Assembly (NCBI GenBank): GCA_020844525.1 | Contig: JAJGAH010000011.1 | Coordinates: 1 to 13,768 of the forward strand | Length of the DNA: 13,768 nucleotides | Source: Eubacterium sp. | GTDB taxonomy: Bacteria > Bacillota > Clostridia > Lachnospirales > Lachnospiraceae | Direction of reading: 5' to 3' | In this document: positions 1-8,033 of the stretch, one piece after another | Position numbering within the stretch: position 1 is the first letter of the stretch | Layout of the letters: each line of letters begins with the position of its first letter | Program-made: the position numbers and the translations under genes | The notes under the pieces: generated by a model | Database searches by the model: none | Told to the model about the DNA's origin: nothing | The model's input: the letters and a program-made list of their open reading frames with translations, nothing else

Positions 1-548
1 ATTTCGGTGTGAAGTACAATATCATCCGTTCATTGAACCAGAGAGGCTGTGATGTGACGGTTTATCCTGCGTGGACAAAGGCGGAGGAGATTCTCGCTGA
101 GAATCCGGATGGCATTATGCTTACGAACGGACCGGGAGACCCGCAGGACTGTCCCGGAGAAATCCGTGAGGTGCGCAAGCTGTATGAGTCCGATGTGCCG
201 ATTTATGCGATCTGCATGGGCCATCAGCTTATGGCGCTTGCGGCAGGTTTCAATACAAAGAAGATGAAGTACGGACACAGGGGCGGCAACCATCCGGTCA
301 AGGACCTGGAAACAGGACGTGTCTACATTACATCGCAGAACCATGGCTATGTGGTGGATACGGATACCGTTGATCCGAAGATTGCGGAACCGGCTTATGT
401 CAATGTCAATGACAAAACAAATGAAGGTCTGCGCTACACGGGCAAGAATATATTTACAACACAGTTCCACCCCGAGGCCTGCCCGGGTCCGCAGGATTCT
501 GCTTATTTATTCGATAAATTCATCAGGATGATGGGAGGTAACCAGTAA
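1..548 (+). CDS. carA: Carbamoyl-phosphate synthase small (glutaminase) subunit, 5'-truncated
   Basis: Partial gene: the frame is open from base 3 and runs off the left edge, so the N-terminal domain is missing and the GTG at 9 is internal. What remains is the class I glutamine amidotransferase domain, which releases ammonia from glutamine and passes it to CarB for carbamoyl phosphate (pyrimidine and arginine synthesis). Visible are TNGPGDP, the nucleophile loop AICMGHQ (Cys codon at 213-215), the SQNHGY motif, and FHPEACPGP carrying the catalytic His (468-470) and Glu (474-476). AICMGHQ has Met where GxCLGHQ is commoner, a conservative change. The stop codon overlaps the carB start by one base (TAATG), which points to translational coupling. 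The identification is firm; the regulatory region is outside the window. Confidence 0.97.
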   Translation, partial: FGVKYNIIRSLNQRGCDVTVYPAWTKAEEILAENPDGIMLTNGPGDPQDCPGEIREVRKLYESDVPIYAICMGHQLMALAAGFNTKKMKYGHRGGNHPVKDLETGRVYITSQNHGYVVDTDTVDPKIAEPAYVNVNDKTNEGLRYTGKNIFTTQFHPEACPGPQDSAYLFDKFIRMMGGNQ

Positions 549-3500
549 TGTCCAGAGATATGAGCATAAAGAAGGTACTGGTAATCGGTTCCGGTCCGAT
601 CGTGATCGGACAGGCGGCTGAGTTTGATTATGCCGGCACACAGTGCTGCCGCTCCCTGAAGGAAGAGGGCGTGGAGGTCGTGCTTCTGAATTCCAATCCT
701 GCCACAATCATGACAGATGGCGATATTGCTGACAGTGTGTACATCGAGCCGCTGACAGTTGAGGTTGTCGAGCAGCTGATTCAGAAGGAGAAGCCGGACA
801 GCATCCTCCCGACAATGGGCGGACAGGCAGGTCTGAATCTGGCTATGGAGCTGGAGGACCGCGGCTTCCTCAAGAAAAACAACGTCCGTCTGATTGGAAC
901 CACCTCCCTGACGATTAAGAAGGCTGAAGACCGCCAGATGTTCAAGGACACGATGGAGAAGATCGGTGAGCCGGTGGCTGCCTCTGAGGTTGTACACAGT
1001 CTCGATCATGGAATCCGTTTTGCAGAGAAAATCGGTTATCCAGTTGTATTGCGTCCTGCCTATACACTTGGCGGGTCCGGCGGCGGCATCGCACACAACG
1101 AGAATGAACTCCGTGAGATTCTTGCCAACGGACTCCGCCTGTCCCGTGTCCATGAGGTTCTTGTGGAGCGCTATATCGGCGGCTGGAAGGAAATTGAATA
1201 CGAGGTCATGCGCGACAGCGCCGGGAATGTGATCACTGTCTGCAATATGGAGAATATCGACCCTGTCGGCGTGCATACCGGTGATTCCATAGTTGTTGCA
1301 CCTTCCCAGACACTGGCGGACAAGGAGTACCAGATGCTCCGTACCTCCGCGCTGAATATTATTACCGAGCTGGGCATTACAGGCGGCTGTAATGTTCAGT
1401 ACGCACTGAACCCGGACAGCTTTGAGTATTGTGTCATCGAGGTAAATCCGCGTGTGAGCCGCTCCTCTGCGCTGGCATCCAAGGCAACCGGATATCCGAT
1501 TGCAAAGGTTGCCGCCAAGATTGCCCTCGGCTATACGCTGGATGAAATTCCGAATGCAATCACAAAGAAGACCTATGCGAGCTTTGAGCCAATGCTGGAC
1601 TATTGCGTGGTGAAGATCCCGCGTCTGCCCTTCGACAAGTTTATTACGGCAAAACGTACGCTGACGACACAGATGAAGGCAACCGGAGAAGTCATGAGCA
1701 TCTGCACGAATTTCGAGGGTGCCCTGATGAAGGCCATCCGCTCTCTGGAGCAGCACGTGGATTCTCTGATGAGCTACGATTTCACCGGACTTTCCAGAGA
1801 ACAGCTGGTCCATGACCTGGCAATCATTGATGATATGCGCATCTGGAGAATTGCAGAGGCGGTCCGCAGAGGAATTCCCTTTGACCAGATCCATGCTATT
1901 ACGAAGATAGATCTCTGGTTCATTGATAAGATCGCCAGACTTGTAGAGATGGAGAATACGCTGAAGAGCGGGGCACTTTCCGTGGATATCCTCCGTGAGG
2001 CAAAGCGGATGGAATTCCCTGATTATCTGATCGCAAAGCTGAACGGCAGTCTCTCTGAAGAGGATGTGAAGCGCATGCGTCTGCAGGCAGGAATTACAGC
2101 CTCCTATAAGATGGTGGATACCTGTGCGGCGGAATTTTCAGCAGAGACTCCGTATTTTTACTCTGTCTATGGCGGGGAGAACGAGTCTGTACCTGCAAAG
2201 GGAAGAAAGAAGGTCCTTGTCCTTGGGTCCGGACCTATCCGTATCGGACAGGGAATTGAGTTCGATTTCTGTTCTGTACATGCAACCTGGGCCTTTGAAA
2301 AAGAAGGCTACGAAACCATTATTATTAACAACAACCCGGAGACAGTTTCCACCGATTTTGATATTGCAGACCGGCTTTATTTTGAGCCGCTGACACCGGA
2401 GGATGTGGAAAATGTCGTGAACATTGAGCATCCGGACGGGGCGGTTGTACAGTTCGGCGGTCAGACGGCGATCAAGCTGACGGAAGCCCTGATGAAGATG
2501 GGAGTTCCGATCCTTGGAACATCTGCTTCTGATGTTGATGCGGCAGAGGACCGTGAGCGCTTTGACCAGATCCTCAGGCAGACCGGCATTCCAAGAGCTT
2601 CCGGCGGAACGGTCTTTACGGCGGAGGAAGGCGTGAAGGTTGCCAACAAGCTTGGTTATCCAGTTCTGGTCCGCCCGTCCTATGTACTTGGCGGTCAGGG
2701 TATGCAGATTGCCATCAGTGATGACGATATCCGGAAATATATCGGTGTAATCAACCGGTATACGCAGGAGCATCCGATTCTGGTTGACAAGTATCTGGAG
2801 GGCACGGAAATTGAGGTCGATGCCGTTTGCGATGGAGAGGACATTCTGATTCCGGGCATCATGCAGCATATTGAGCGTGCAGGCATTCACTCCGGAGACA
2901 GTATTTCTGTCTATCCCGCAAAGGACCTTTCTCCGGAAATCAAGAAGAAGATCGAGACGGATACGAAAAAGCTCGCAAATGCCCTGCATGTCCTTGGAAT
3001 GATCAACATTCAGTTTATTGTATACAAGAACGAGGTATATGTCATTGAGGTGAATCCGAGATCCTCCCGTACGGTACCTTATATCAGCAAGGTAACAGGT
3101 ATTCCGATCGTGCCGCTTGCAGCGCAGGTAATTCTGGGGCACAAGATCCGCGAGCTGGGATACGAGCCCGGACTTCAGCCGGAGGCGGATTATATGGCAA
3201 TCAAGATGCCGGTATTCTCATTTGAGAAAATCCGCGACGCAGATATCAGCCTGGGACCGGAGATGAAATCCACCGGAGAATGCCTGGGTATTGCGAAGTC
3301 CTTTAATGAGGCACTGTACAAGGCATTTATCGGGGCAGGTGTGCGGCTTCCAAAGTACAGAAATATGATCGTGACCGTTCGTGACAGTGAGAAGGAGGAG
3401 ATTACACCGATTATCAAGAGATTTGAGAACCTCGGTTATAAGATCTTCTCAACAAGAGGAACTGCAAAATACCTCACAGATCATGGCGTACATGCCGTAC

Positions 3501-3769
3501 CAGTTAATAAGATCGAGCAGCCGAGCCCGAATCTGATGGATCTGATCCTGGGACACAAGATTGACCTTGTCATTGATATTCCGGAACAGGGCGCGGAGCA
3601 TTCCAGGGATGGTTTTGTCATCCGCAGAAATGCGATCGAAACCGGTGTGAATGTAATCACTGCCGTGGATACGGCAAGGGCACTGGCTACTTCCCTTGAA
3701 AACACAGACATCAAGGACCTTGAGCTGATTGATATCGCGAAGATTCTGAAGCGCGGAAATCATGCATAA
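548..3769 (+). CDS. carB: Carbamoyl-phosphate synthase large subunit
   Basis: This 1073-residue protein has the usual full length of CarB. It makes carbamoyl phosphate from bicarbonate, two ATP and ammonia channelled from CarA. The two homologous ATP-grasp halves are plain: the first opens with KKVLVIGSGPIVIGQAAEFD (about residue 8) and the second with KKVLVLGSGPIRIGQGIEFD (about residue 554). Each half then has the LNSNPATIMTD or INNNPETVSTD motif and an EVNPR motif. An oligomerisation region lies between them, and an MGS-like allosteric domain starts near residue 938 (MIVTVRDSEKEE, then FSTRGTAKYL). The ATG at 548 is preceded by GGGAGGT (533-539) and overlaps the carA stop, so the two are one operon. 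An intrinsic terminator follows directly. No truncation or frameshift is seen. Confidence 0.98.
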   Translation: MSRDMSIKKVLVIGSGPIVIGQAAEFDYAGTQCCRSLKEEGVEVVLLNSNPATIMTDGDIADSVYIEPLTVEVVEQLIQKEKPDSILPTMGGQAGLNLAMELEDRGFLKKNNVRLIGTTSLTIKKAEDRQMFKDTMEKIGEPVAASEVVHSLDHGIRFAEKIGYPVVLRPAYTLGGSGGGIAHNENELREILANGLRLSRVHEVLVERYIGGWKEIEYEVMRDSAGNVITVCNMENIDPVGVHTGDSIVVAPSQTLADKEYQMLRTSALNIITELGITGGCNVQYALNPDSFEYCVIEVNPRVSRSSALASKATGYPIAKVAAKIALGYTLDEIPNAITKKTYASFEPMLDYCVVKIPRLPFDKFITAKRTLTTQMKATGEVMSICTNFEGALMKAIRSLEQHVDSLMSYDFTGLSREQLVHDLAIIDDMRIWRIAEAVRRGIPFDQIHAITKIDLWFIDKIARLVEMENTLKSGALSVDILREAKRMEFPDYLIAKLNGSLSEEDVKRMRLQAGITASYKMVDTCAAEFSAETPYFYSVYGGENESVPAKGRKKVLVLGSGPIRIGQGIEFDFCSVHATWAFEKEGYETIIINNNPETVSTDFDIADRLYFEPLTPEDVENVVNIEHPDGAVVQFGGQTAIKLTEALMKMGVPILGTSASDVDAAEDRERFDQILRQTGIPRASGGTVFTAEEGVKVANKLGYPVLVRPSYVLGGQGMQIAISDDDIRKYIGVINRYTQEHPILVDKYLEGTEIEVDAVCDGEDILIPGIMQHIERAGIHSGDSISVYPAKDLSPEIKKKIETDTKKLANALHVLGMINIQFIVYKNEVYVIEVNPRSSRTVPYISKVTGIPIVPLAAQVILGHKIRELGYEPGLQPEADYMAIKMPVFSFEKIRDADISLGPEMKSTGECLGIAKSFNEALYKAFIGAGVRLPKYRNMIVTVRDSEKEEITPIIKRFENLGYKIFSTRGTAKYLTDHGVHAVPVNKIEQPSPNLMDLILGHKIDLVIDIPEQGAEHSRDGFVIRRNAIETGVNVITAVDTARALATSLENTDIKDLELIDIAKILKRGNHA

Positions 3770-3778
3770 GCAAAAAGT

Positions 3779-3819
3779 ACATCCGGTTTTTACCAAAGCA
3801 GTAAAGACCGGATGTTTTT
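3779..3819 (+). terminator. Rho-independent terminator after carB
   Basis: The arm 3779-3793 (ACATCCGGTTTTTAC) pairs with 3801-3815 (GTAAAGACCGGATGT) over 15 positions with a single G-T wobble, around a 7-base loop. A run of five T follows (3815-3819). It lies 9 bases after the carB stop and should end the car transcript. Confidence 0.9.
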
Positions 3820-3885
3820 CTGAAATGTAACGTATAATCAAAACCCTGTGAAGGGCGGATTACATAACATAAGAATAGATATAAA

Positions 3886-3960
3886 GTAAAAACCTGTAGT
3901 ATAAAAAACTGTAGTATAAAAACCTTTTGTATAAAAAAATATAGTATAAAAACCCTGTAG
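3886..3960. repeat. Degenerate 15-bp tandem repeat (TATAAAAACCTGTAG-like), about five copies
   Basis: Units of 15-16 bases follow one another: 3886-3899 (partial), 3900-3914, 3915-3929, 3930-3944 and 3945-3960. Each starts with TATAAAAA (the first is degenerate) and most end in TGTAG or a variant. The array sits in the carB-uppP gap, 75 to 149 bases before the uppP start. TATAAA resembles a -10 element, so the array could carry several weak promoters or bind a protein, but no well-spaced -35 was found. It may equally be a neutral slippage product. Confidence 0.75.
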
Positions 3961-4034
3961 AATAGAAATCGGATTCCAAGATCTGAAAACAGAAAAAAGT
4001 ATCACACCGGCTAAACCGGAAAGAGGAAAATGAT

Positions 4035-4934
4035 ATGATCATCACAATAATAAAAACAATCCTGCTTGGTATTGTGGAAGGCATAACGGAGTGGCTGCCC
4101 ATCAGCAGTACCGGACATCTGATCCTGTTCCAGCATATTCTGAATCTGGGAATGAGCAAAGCCTTTGTCTCAATGTTTGACGTCGTGATTCAGTTTGGTG
4201 CGATTATGGCGGTAGTTGTCATTTACTTCAAGAGGCTGTGGCCGTTTCATACCAGGAAGCATGAGCCTGCCAAAACGCAGTTTTCGAACCCGAAAACCGA
4301 AGGAGCAGCAGGCAGATTTCAGAGGTTTGCTGACCGCTATCTGTATATGGACAAAATTGTGCTGTGGCTGAAGATCTGTGTATCTGTCATTCCTGCCATA
4401 CTGATTGGATTTCCGCTGAATGACTGGATGGATGCGCACCTGTACAATCCCACTGTTGTATCTATAATGCTGATTCTCTATGGTATCCTTTTTATTGTGA
4501 TTGAGAATTGGAATAAAACCAGAGAACCACGGGTTTCCAAGGTCAGCCGGATTACCTGGAAGGATGCACTGTTAATTGGAATTTTTCAGTGCCTTGCAAT
4601 GATTCCTGGCACCTCTCGTTCCGGTGCTACAATTATCGGAGGAATTCTGATCGGTCTTTCCAGGACAACTGCGGCAGAATATACATTTTTCCTGGCGATA
4701 CCGACGATGCTGGGCGCCTCCGTGCTGAAGCTGGCCAAATTTGGTCTTGGATTTACGTCAATCGAAGCAGCTGTTCTTCTGCTGGGCTGTGTTGTTTCCT
4801 TTGTCGTATCTATTTTTGTCATCAAGTTCCTGATGAATTATATCCGCCAGCATGACTTCAAGGTGTTCGGATGGTACAGGATTGTTCTTGGTGCGCTGGT
4901 GCTGATTCTTGGAATTGCCGGTGTGCTGAGCTGA
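4035..4934 (+). CDS. uppP: Undecaprenyl-diphosphatase (UppP/BacA)
   Basis: Integral membrane phosphatase that converts undecaprenyl diphosphate to the monophosphate. It recycles the lipid carrier for peptidoglycan and teichoic acid synthesis and gives some bacitracin tolerance. Both family signatures are present: EGITEWLPISSTGHL near residues 15-29 and PGTSRSGATI with Arg195, followed by a Gly-rich membrane segment. Hydrophobic stretches throughout fit the polytopic fold. At 299 residues it is somewhat longer than most members; the extra length appears to be a charged loop of about 45 residues (roughly 65-110) after the second membrane segment. The start at 4035 has an AAGAGGA site (4021-4027) at good spacing. 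A GTATAC-containing direct repeat follows the stop. It may be cotranscribed with the next membrane gene, as no terminator lies between them. Confidence 0.96.
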   Translation: MIITIIKTILLGIVEGITEWLPISSTGHLILFQHILNLGMSKAFVSMFDVVIQFGAIMAVVVIYFKRLWPFHTRKHEPAKTQFSNPKTEGAAGRFQRFADRYLYMDKIVLWLKICVSVIPAILIGFPLNDWMDAHLYNPTVVSIMLILYGILFIVIENWNKTREPRVSKVSRITWKDALLIGIFQCLAMIPGTSRSGATIIGGILIGLSRTTAAEYTFFLAIPTMLGASVLKLAKFGLGFTSIEAAVLLLGCVVSFVVSIFVIKFLMNYIRQHDFKVFGWYRIVLGALVLILGIAGVLS

Positions 4935-4949
4935 CACAGAGGAATTACC

Positions 4950-4978
4950 TGTATACAGAGTAAGACATGTATACAGAG
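4950..4978. repeat. Direct repeat of TGTATACAGAG, 18-bp period
   Basis: TGTATACAGAG occurs at 4950-4960 and again at 4968-4978, in the 88-base gap between uppP and the COG2426 gene. Each copy contains the palindrome TGTATACA; the first reads CTGTATACAG, a perfect 10-bp dyad. The bases after each copy (TAAGACA and CAAACGACA) are also alike, so this is a two-unit tandem duplication. It could be a paired operator or simply a duplication. Confidence 0.6.
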
Positions 4979-5022
4979 CAAACGACATGAATTGATGAAT
5001 GCCAGATTAACAGGAGAGATCA

Positions 5023-5502
5023 ATGTTAAAAAAGTACCTGATTACATTTTTTATTTCTATGGTACCGATTGTGGAGCTGCGAGGTGCCATTCCGGTGGCT
5101 GCCAAAATGGGCGTTCCTATGCTGCAGGCATATATTATTGCGGTGATCGGGAATATGGTGCCGGTTCCGTTTATTTATTTTTTTGCAAGAAAAATACTGG
5201 AATGGGGCGCTGATAAAAAATATATTGGAAGGTTTTTCACCTTCTGCCTTGAAAAGGGACAGAAGGGTGGAGAAAAACTGAAAGAGAAGGCGGGAAAGGG
5301 ACTGTTTGCAGCTCTGTTTATTTTTGTGGGAATTCCGCTTCCGGGGACAGGCGCCTGGACTGGAACGCTGGCGGCAAGTCTTCTGGATATGGGATTTAAG
5401 GAGAGTGTAGCTGCCGTTATGCTGGGCGTACTCCTGGCTGGCGTGATTATGGGACTTGCCTCTGCGGGTGTGCTTGGCGCTGCAAGTCTGATTGCAGGGT
5501 AA
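5023..5502 (+). CDS. Small integral membrane protein, COG2426 / 'small multi-drug export' family
   Basis: A 159-residue, very hydrophobic protein with about four membrane segments and a basic cytoplasmic-looking stretch in the middle (around residues 65-98, with many Lys). It has the family features VPIVELRGAIPVA near the N-terminus and PLPGTGAWTGTLAASLL in the second half. The family is named for putative small multidrug export, but to my knowledge transport has not been firmly shown, so the function should be read as unknown. The start is set by AGGAGAG at 5012-5018. It lies 88 bases after uppP with no terminator between, so the two may share a transcript and both belong to the cell envelope. 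No frameshift or truncation is visible. Confidence 0.85.
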   Translation: MLKKYLITFFISMVPIVELRGAIPVAAKMGVPMLQAYIIAVIGNMVPVPFIYFFARKILEWGADKKYIGRFFTFCLEKGQKGGEKLKEKAGKGLFAALFIFVGIPLPGTGAWTGTLAASLLDMGFKESVAAVMLGVLLAGVIMGLASAGVLGAASLIAG

Positions 5503-5529
5503 ATATCCACCCATTCCGCAATCCTGCAG

Positions 5530-5558
5530 GTGACTTTTTCCTGAAATCATTTTATAAT
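5530..5558 (+). promoter_or_regulatory. Sigma-A-type promoter for pspA
   Basis: GTGACT (5530-5535) is separated by 17 bases from a perfect TATAAT (5553-5558), about 72 bases before the pspA start. The -35 matches TTGACA at four positions. No sigma-W type TGAAAC/CGTA pair was found, although the Bacillus counterpart is sigma-W controlled. Confidence 0.6.
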
Positions 5559-5630
5559 ATAGACAACTTATCAATATGAACGAAATATTGAAAATGTTGG
5601 TTTGAGGTAAAATCAGACGGAGGTTCATCT

Positions 5631-6320
5631 ATGGGGATTTTAAAGCGGTTTAAGGAAATCATGTCAGCAAATATCAATGCGCTTCTGGATAAGGCGGAGG
5701 ACCCGGAGAAGATGGTAGACCAGTATCTTCGCGAAATGCAGGAGGACCTTGGAAAGGTGAAGGCTGAAACTGCCTCTGTGATGGCAGACGCAGCGAAGGC
5801 GGAGCGGGACCTGAATGAATGCGATGCTGAAATCGCAAAGATGCAGAAGTATGCTGAGAAGGCGCTTCTTGCAGGAAACGAAGTCGATGCGCGTCAGTTT
5901 CTCCAGAGAAAGGCTCAGCTTTCCAGTGACAGAGCAGTCAAGGCACAGATGGCTGAAACCACAAAGGCAAACGCAGAGAAGATGCGTCAGATGCATGACA
6001 AGCTGTTGAAGGATATTGCAACGCTGGAACAGCGCAAGGATTCGATCCGTACAAAAATGGCTGCGGCACGGACGCAGCAGAAAATCAATGATTTGAACGA
6101 ACGGGTTGGCAGCATGAATGTCACAGATGGAGTCAGCGCATTCGACCGCATGGAAGCAAAGGCAGACCGCATGCTGGATGAGGCAAATGCCAGAGCGGAG
6201 CTGAACAATCCTTCCCCGGAAAGCAAAACCGTGGACGATCTCGTCTCCAAATATGATGAGGATGGCGATAGCAAGATTGATGATGAGCTTGCCAAAATGA
6301 AAGCAAAGCTGGGTTTATAA
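5631..6320 (+). CDS. pspA: PspA/IM30 (phage shock protein A, Vipp1) family protein
   Basis: A 229-residue protein of typical PspA length. It opens with MGILKRFKEIMSANINALLD and the amphipathic, DPEKMVDQYL-containing start of the family. Then comes an almost unbroken charged coiled coil (about residues 25-190) rich in Ala, Lys, Glu and Gln. Such proteins polymerise on the inner face of the cytoplasmic membrane and stabilise it under envelope stress. The start is supported by CGGAGGT at 5618-5624. The C-terminus is unusual: residues 206-229 contain DEDGDSKIDDE, close to an EF-hand loop. The next gene is an SPFH protein; in Bacillus the pspA-ydjGHI operon likewise pairs PspA with an SPFH protein (YdjI). 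A terminator-like hairpin separates the two here, so the second gene may be expressed at a lower level. Confidence 0.95.
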   Translation: MGILKRFKEIMSANINALLDKAEDPEKMVDQYLREMQEDLGKVKAETASVMADAAKAERDLNECDAEIAKMQKYAEKALLAGNEVDARQFLQRKAQLSSDRAVKAQMAETTKANAEKMRQMHDKLLKDIATLEQRKDSIRTKMAAARTQQKINDLNERVGSMNVTDGVSAFDRMEAKADRMLDEANARAELNNPSPESKTVDDLVSKYDEDGDSKIDDELAKMKAKLGL

Positions 6321-6360
6321 GTCTGCATACAAGGCGGACTGCTGTCTTTTAAAACATCGT

Positions 6361-6391
6361 CTCCGGTGGATCCGATCTGCCGGAGTTTTTT
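6361..6391 (+). terminator. Intrinsic terminator between pspA and the SPFH gene
   Basis: CTCCGG (6361-6366) pairs with CCGGAG (6380-6385). The stem continues inward through two G-T and three Watson-Crick pairs to a 3-base loop. Six T follow (6386-6391). A second, weaker hairpin lies just upstream (6320-6326 with 6334-6340, AGTCTGC/GCGGACT). It could end or attenuate the pspA transcript. Confidence 0.8.
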
Positions 6392-6418
6392 GAAATCAGG
6401 AGAAGTATGCCACACACA

Positions 6419-6425
6419 GGGAGGT
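6419..6425 (+). promoter_or_regulatory. Shine-Dalgarno site that sets the SPFH gene start at 6431
   Basis: GGGAGGT lies 5 bases before the ATG at 6431. An in-frame ATG at 6407 has only AGGAGA at 6398-6403, placed very close (3 bases), and the extra eight residues (MPHTGRYD) do not look like the family's N-terminus. The 6431 start is preferred. Confidence 0.7.
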
Positions 6426-6430
6426 ATGAT

Positions 6431-7438
6431 ATGGCATTTTTTGGACAACTGGCGGATGTCATCGAGTGGCAGCCGGACAATGACAGACTGCTGTTCTATA
6501 AATTTCAGAATAAAGAGATCAAGAAGGGAAGCAAACTGATCATCCATCCGGGACAGGATGCGATTTTTCTGTATAACGGACGGATTGAGGGAATTTTCAG
6601 GGATGAGGGAAGATATGATGTGGAATCCCAGATAATTCCCTTCCTATCCACGCTGAAGGGTTTTCGTTTCGGTTTTAACAGTGCGCTGCGCGCAGAGATT
6701 CTGTTTATCAATACGAGAGAGATCACGGATAAGTGGGGAACAAAGAACCCGGTCAATCTTCCGGCTCCGGGGCTTCCCGGAGGAATGCCCATTCGTGCCT
6801 TTGGAACCTTCAGCTGCAAGGTGTCGGATTACCAGATTCTGATCGACAAGGTAGCCGGTATCAGGGCGACCTACTCGCTGGATGATGTGAAGGAACGAAT
6901 TATGGGAAATCTGGACCAGCTGCTGATGAAGCATATTTCGATGGAAGGAAAGGACATGTTCCATCTGCAGGCATCTGCAGGCGAAATTGGCAGCGGTATT
7001 CAGAGTGATCTTGACTTCCAGATGGAAAAAATCGGCATCGCTGTCACGGATTTTACCATTGCCAATGTATCCTATCCTGAGGAAGTTCAGAATATGGCAC
7101 AGAAGGTTGCGGCGCAGAGCATGATTGGCGGCAATATGAATACCTATCAGCAGACAGCTTTTGCGGATTCTATGCGTGACGGCAGATCAGCAGGGTCTAT
7201 GGCAGGCAATATGGCTGGAATCATGGCGGGTATGACCATGGGAAAGAGAATGGCGGACCAGCTGACACCGGATGCACCTGTGACGCAATCTGTGCCGGAG
7301 ACATCTGCGGCACAAGCGGCTGCTCCGGATATGAATGGCAGCGCACAGGGCGGAAAAGCCCCTAATTTCTGCCCGAATTGCGGTCAGAAAATCACCGGGG
7401 GAAGATTCTGTCCGAACTGTGGTCAGAAGCTGTATTAA
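6431..7438 (+). CDS. SPFH-domain protein with C-terminal zinc ribbon (YdjI-like, 'virion core protein' family)
   Basis: With the start at 6431 this is a 335-residue protein beginning MAFFGQLADVIEW. The first 200 or so residues resemble the SPFH/band-7 domain of the YdjI (COG4260) family: an N-terminal beta-rich part (LIIHPGQDAIFLYNG) and a long helical part ending near EEVQNMAQKVAAQS. A Met/Gly/Ala-rich segment follows (about 243-270, SMAGNMAGIMAGM), which may be a membrane or oligomerisation helix. An Ala/Pro-rich linker comes next, then a zinc ribbon with two CPNCG knuckles (Cys314, 317, 327, 330). In Bacillus subtilis YdjI belongs to the pspA operon and takes part in recruiting PspA to the membrane; the same role is inferred here from the adjacency to pspA. 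Separate ydjG and ydjH counterparts are absent. nrdR follows after 29 bases, probably on the same transcript. Confidence 0.85.
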   Translation: MAFFGQLADVIEWQPDNDRLLFYKFQNKEIKKGSKLIIHPGQDAIFLYNGRIEGIFRDEGRYDVESQIIPFLSTLKGFRFGFNSALRAEILFINTREITDKWGTKNPVNLPAPGLPGGMPIRAFGTFSCKVSDYQILIDKVAGIRATYSLDDVKERIMGNLDQLLMKHISMEGKDMFHLQASAGEIGSGIQSDLDFQMEKIGIAVTDFTIANVSYPEEVQNMAQKVAAQSMIGGNMNTYQQTAFADSMRDGRSAGSMAGNMAGIMAGMTMGKRMADQLTPDAPVTQSVPETSAAQAAAPDMNGSAQGGKAPNFCPNCGQKITGGRFCPNCGQKLY

Positions 7439-7467
7439 TTTTCATATGCAGAACAGGGGAATGACAG

Positions 7468-7920
7468 ATGAAATGTCCATATTGTAATCAGGAAAATACC
7501 AGAGTTGTGGATTCCAGACCGGTTGAGGAGGATAATTCCATCCGGCGCAGAAGAGTATGCGATCATTGCGGCAAGCGCTTCACCACATACGAGAAAATTG
7601 AAAATATACCTGTCATGGTCATCAAGAAGGACCAGACCCGTGAAAAATATGATCGCGGAAAGTTATACAACGGTATTATGCTTGCCTGCAGGAAACGTGC
7701 AGTTTCTGTCAAGCAGATGAATGATCTCGTGGACCAGGTGGAAAACGAGATTTACAGCCGCGAGGATAAGGAGATTTCAAGCAATGAGATCGGAACAATG
7801 GTGATGGACCGTCTGAAGAAGCTGGATCCTGTCGCCTATGTCAGATTTGCCTCAGTATATCGGGAATTCAAGGATGCAAACACCTTCATGGAGGAACTGA
7901 AGAAGCTCCTTGACAAGTGA
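7468..7920 (+). CDS. nrdR: Transcriptional repressor NrdR
   Basis: A canonical 150-residue NrdR. The N-terminal zinc ribbon has CPYC (Cys3, Cys6) and CDHC (Cys31, Cys34) with the DSRPVEEDNSIRRRR basic stretch typical of the family. The rest (about 49-139) is an ATP-cone domain that senses ATP/dATP. NrdR represses ribonucleotide reductase genes by binding paired NrdR boxes. No nrd gene is in this window, so the targets must lie elsewhere. The start has AGGGGA (7455-7460) 7 bases upstream. The 29-base gap from the SPFH gene suggests readthrough from it. No terminator is evident afterwards. Confidence 0.97.
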   Translation: MKCPYCNQENTRVVDSRPVEEDNSIRRRRVCDHCGKRFTTYEKIENIPVMVIKKDQTREKYDRGKLYNGIMLACRKRAVSVKQMNDLVDQVENEIYSREDKEISSNEIGTMVMDRLKKLDPVAYVRFASVYREFKDANTFMEELKKLLDK

Positions 7921-8033
7921 TAAAAAACTGCCTGGCACATGCTGGTATCCGGATATTATATGAAACTGCCGGACAGAAAGCAGATAGAAGCAGCAGTCAA
8001 TTTTCAGGTGAATGAAAAGGCAGGTCAGAAAAA

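Noticed and set aside
503..1894. 463-codon open frame on the minus strand opposite carA/carB
   Set aside because: Antisense shadow of the strongly conserved carB frame; the translation is Cys/His/Leu-rich without any recognisable domain and has no supporting ribosome site.
2138..3142. 334-codon open frame on the minus strand opposite carB
   Set aside because: Same kind of shadow; no family resemblance, and carB is intact across the whole stretch.
3886..3960. CRISPR-like repeats
   Set aside because: Units are only 15 bp, contiguous without spacers and degenerate; no cas genes are in the window.
3860..4159. Minus-strand open frame with repetitive FLYY/FLYK residues
   Set aside because: The repetition comes from the 15-bp tandem DNA repeat and the frame overlaps the uppP start; no evidence for a protein.
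6407..6430. Upstream in-frame ATG for the SPFH gene
   Set aside because: Ribosome site is too close to it, whereas 6431 has a well-placed GGGAGGT and gives the expected N-terminus.
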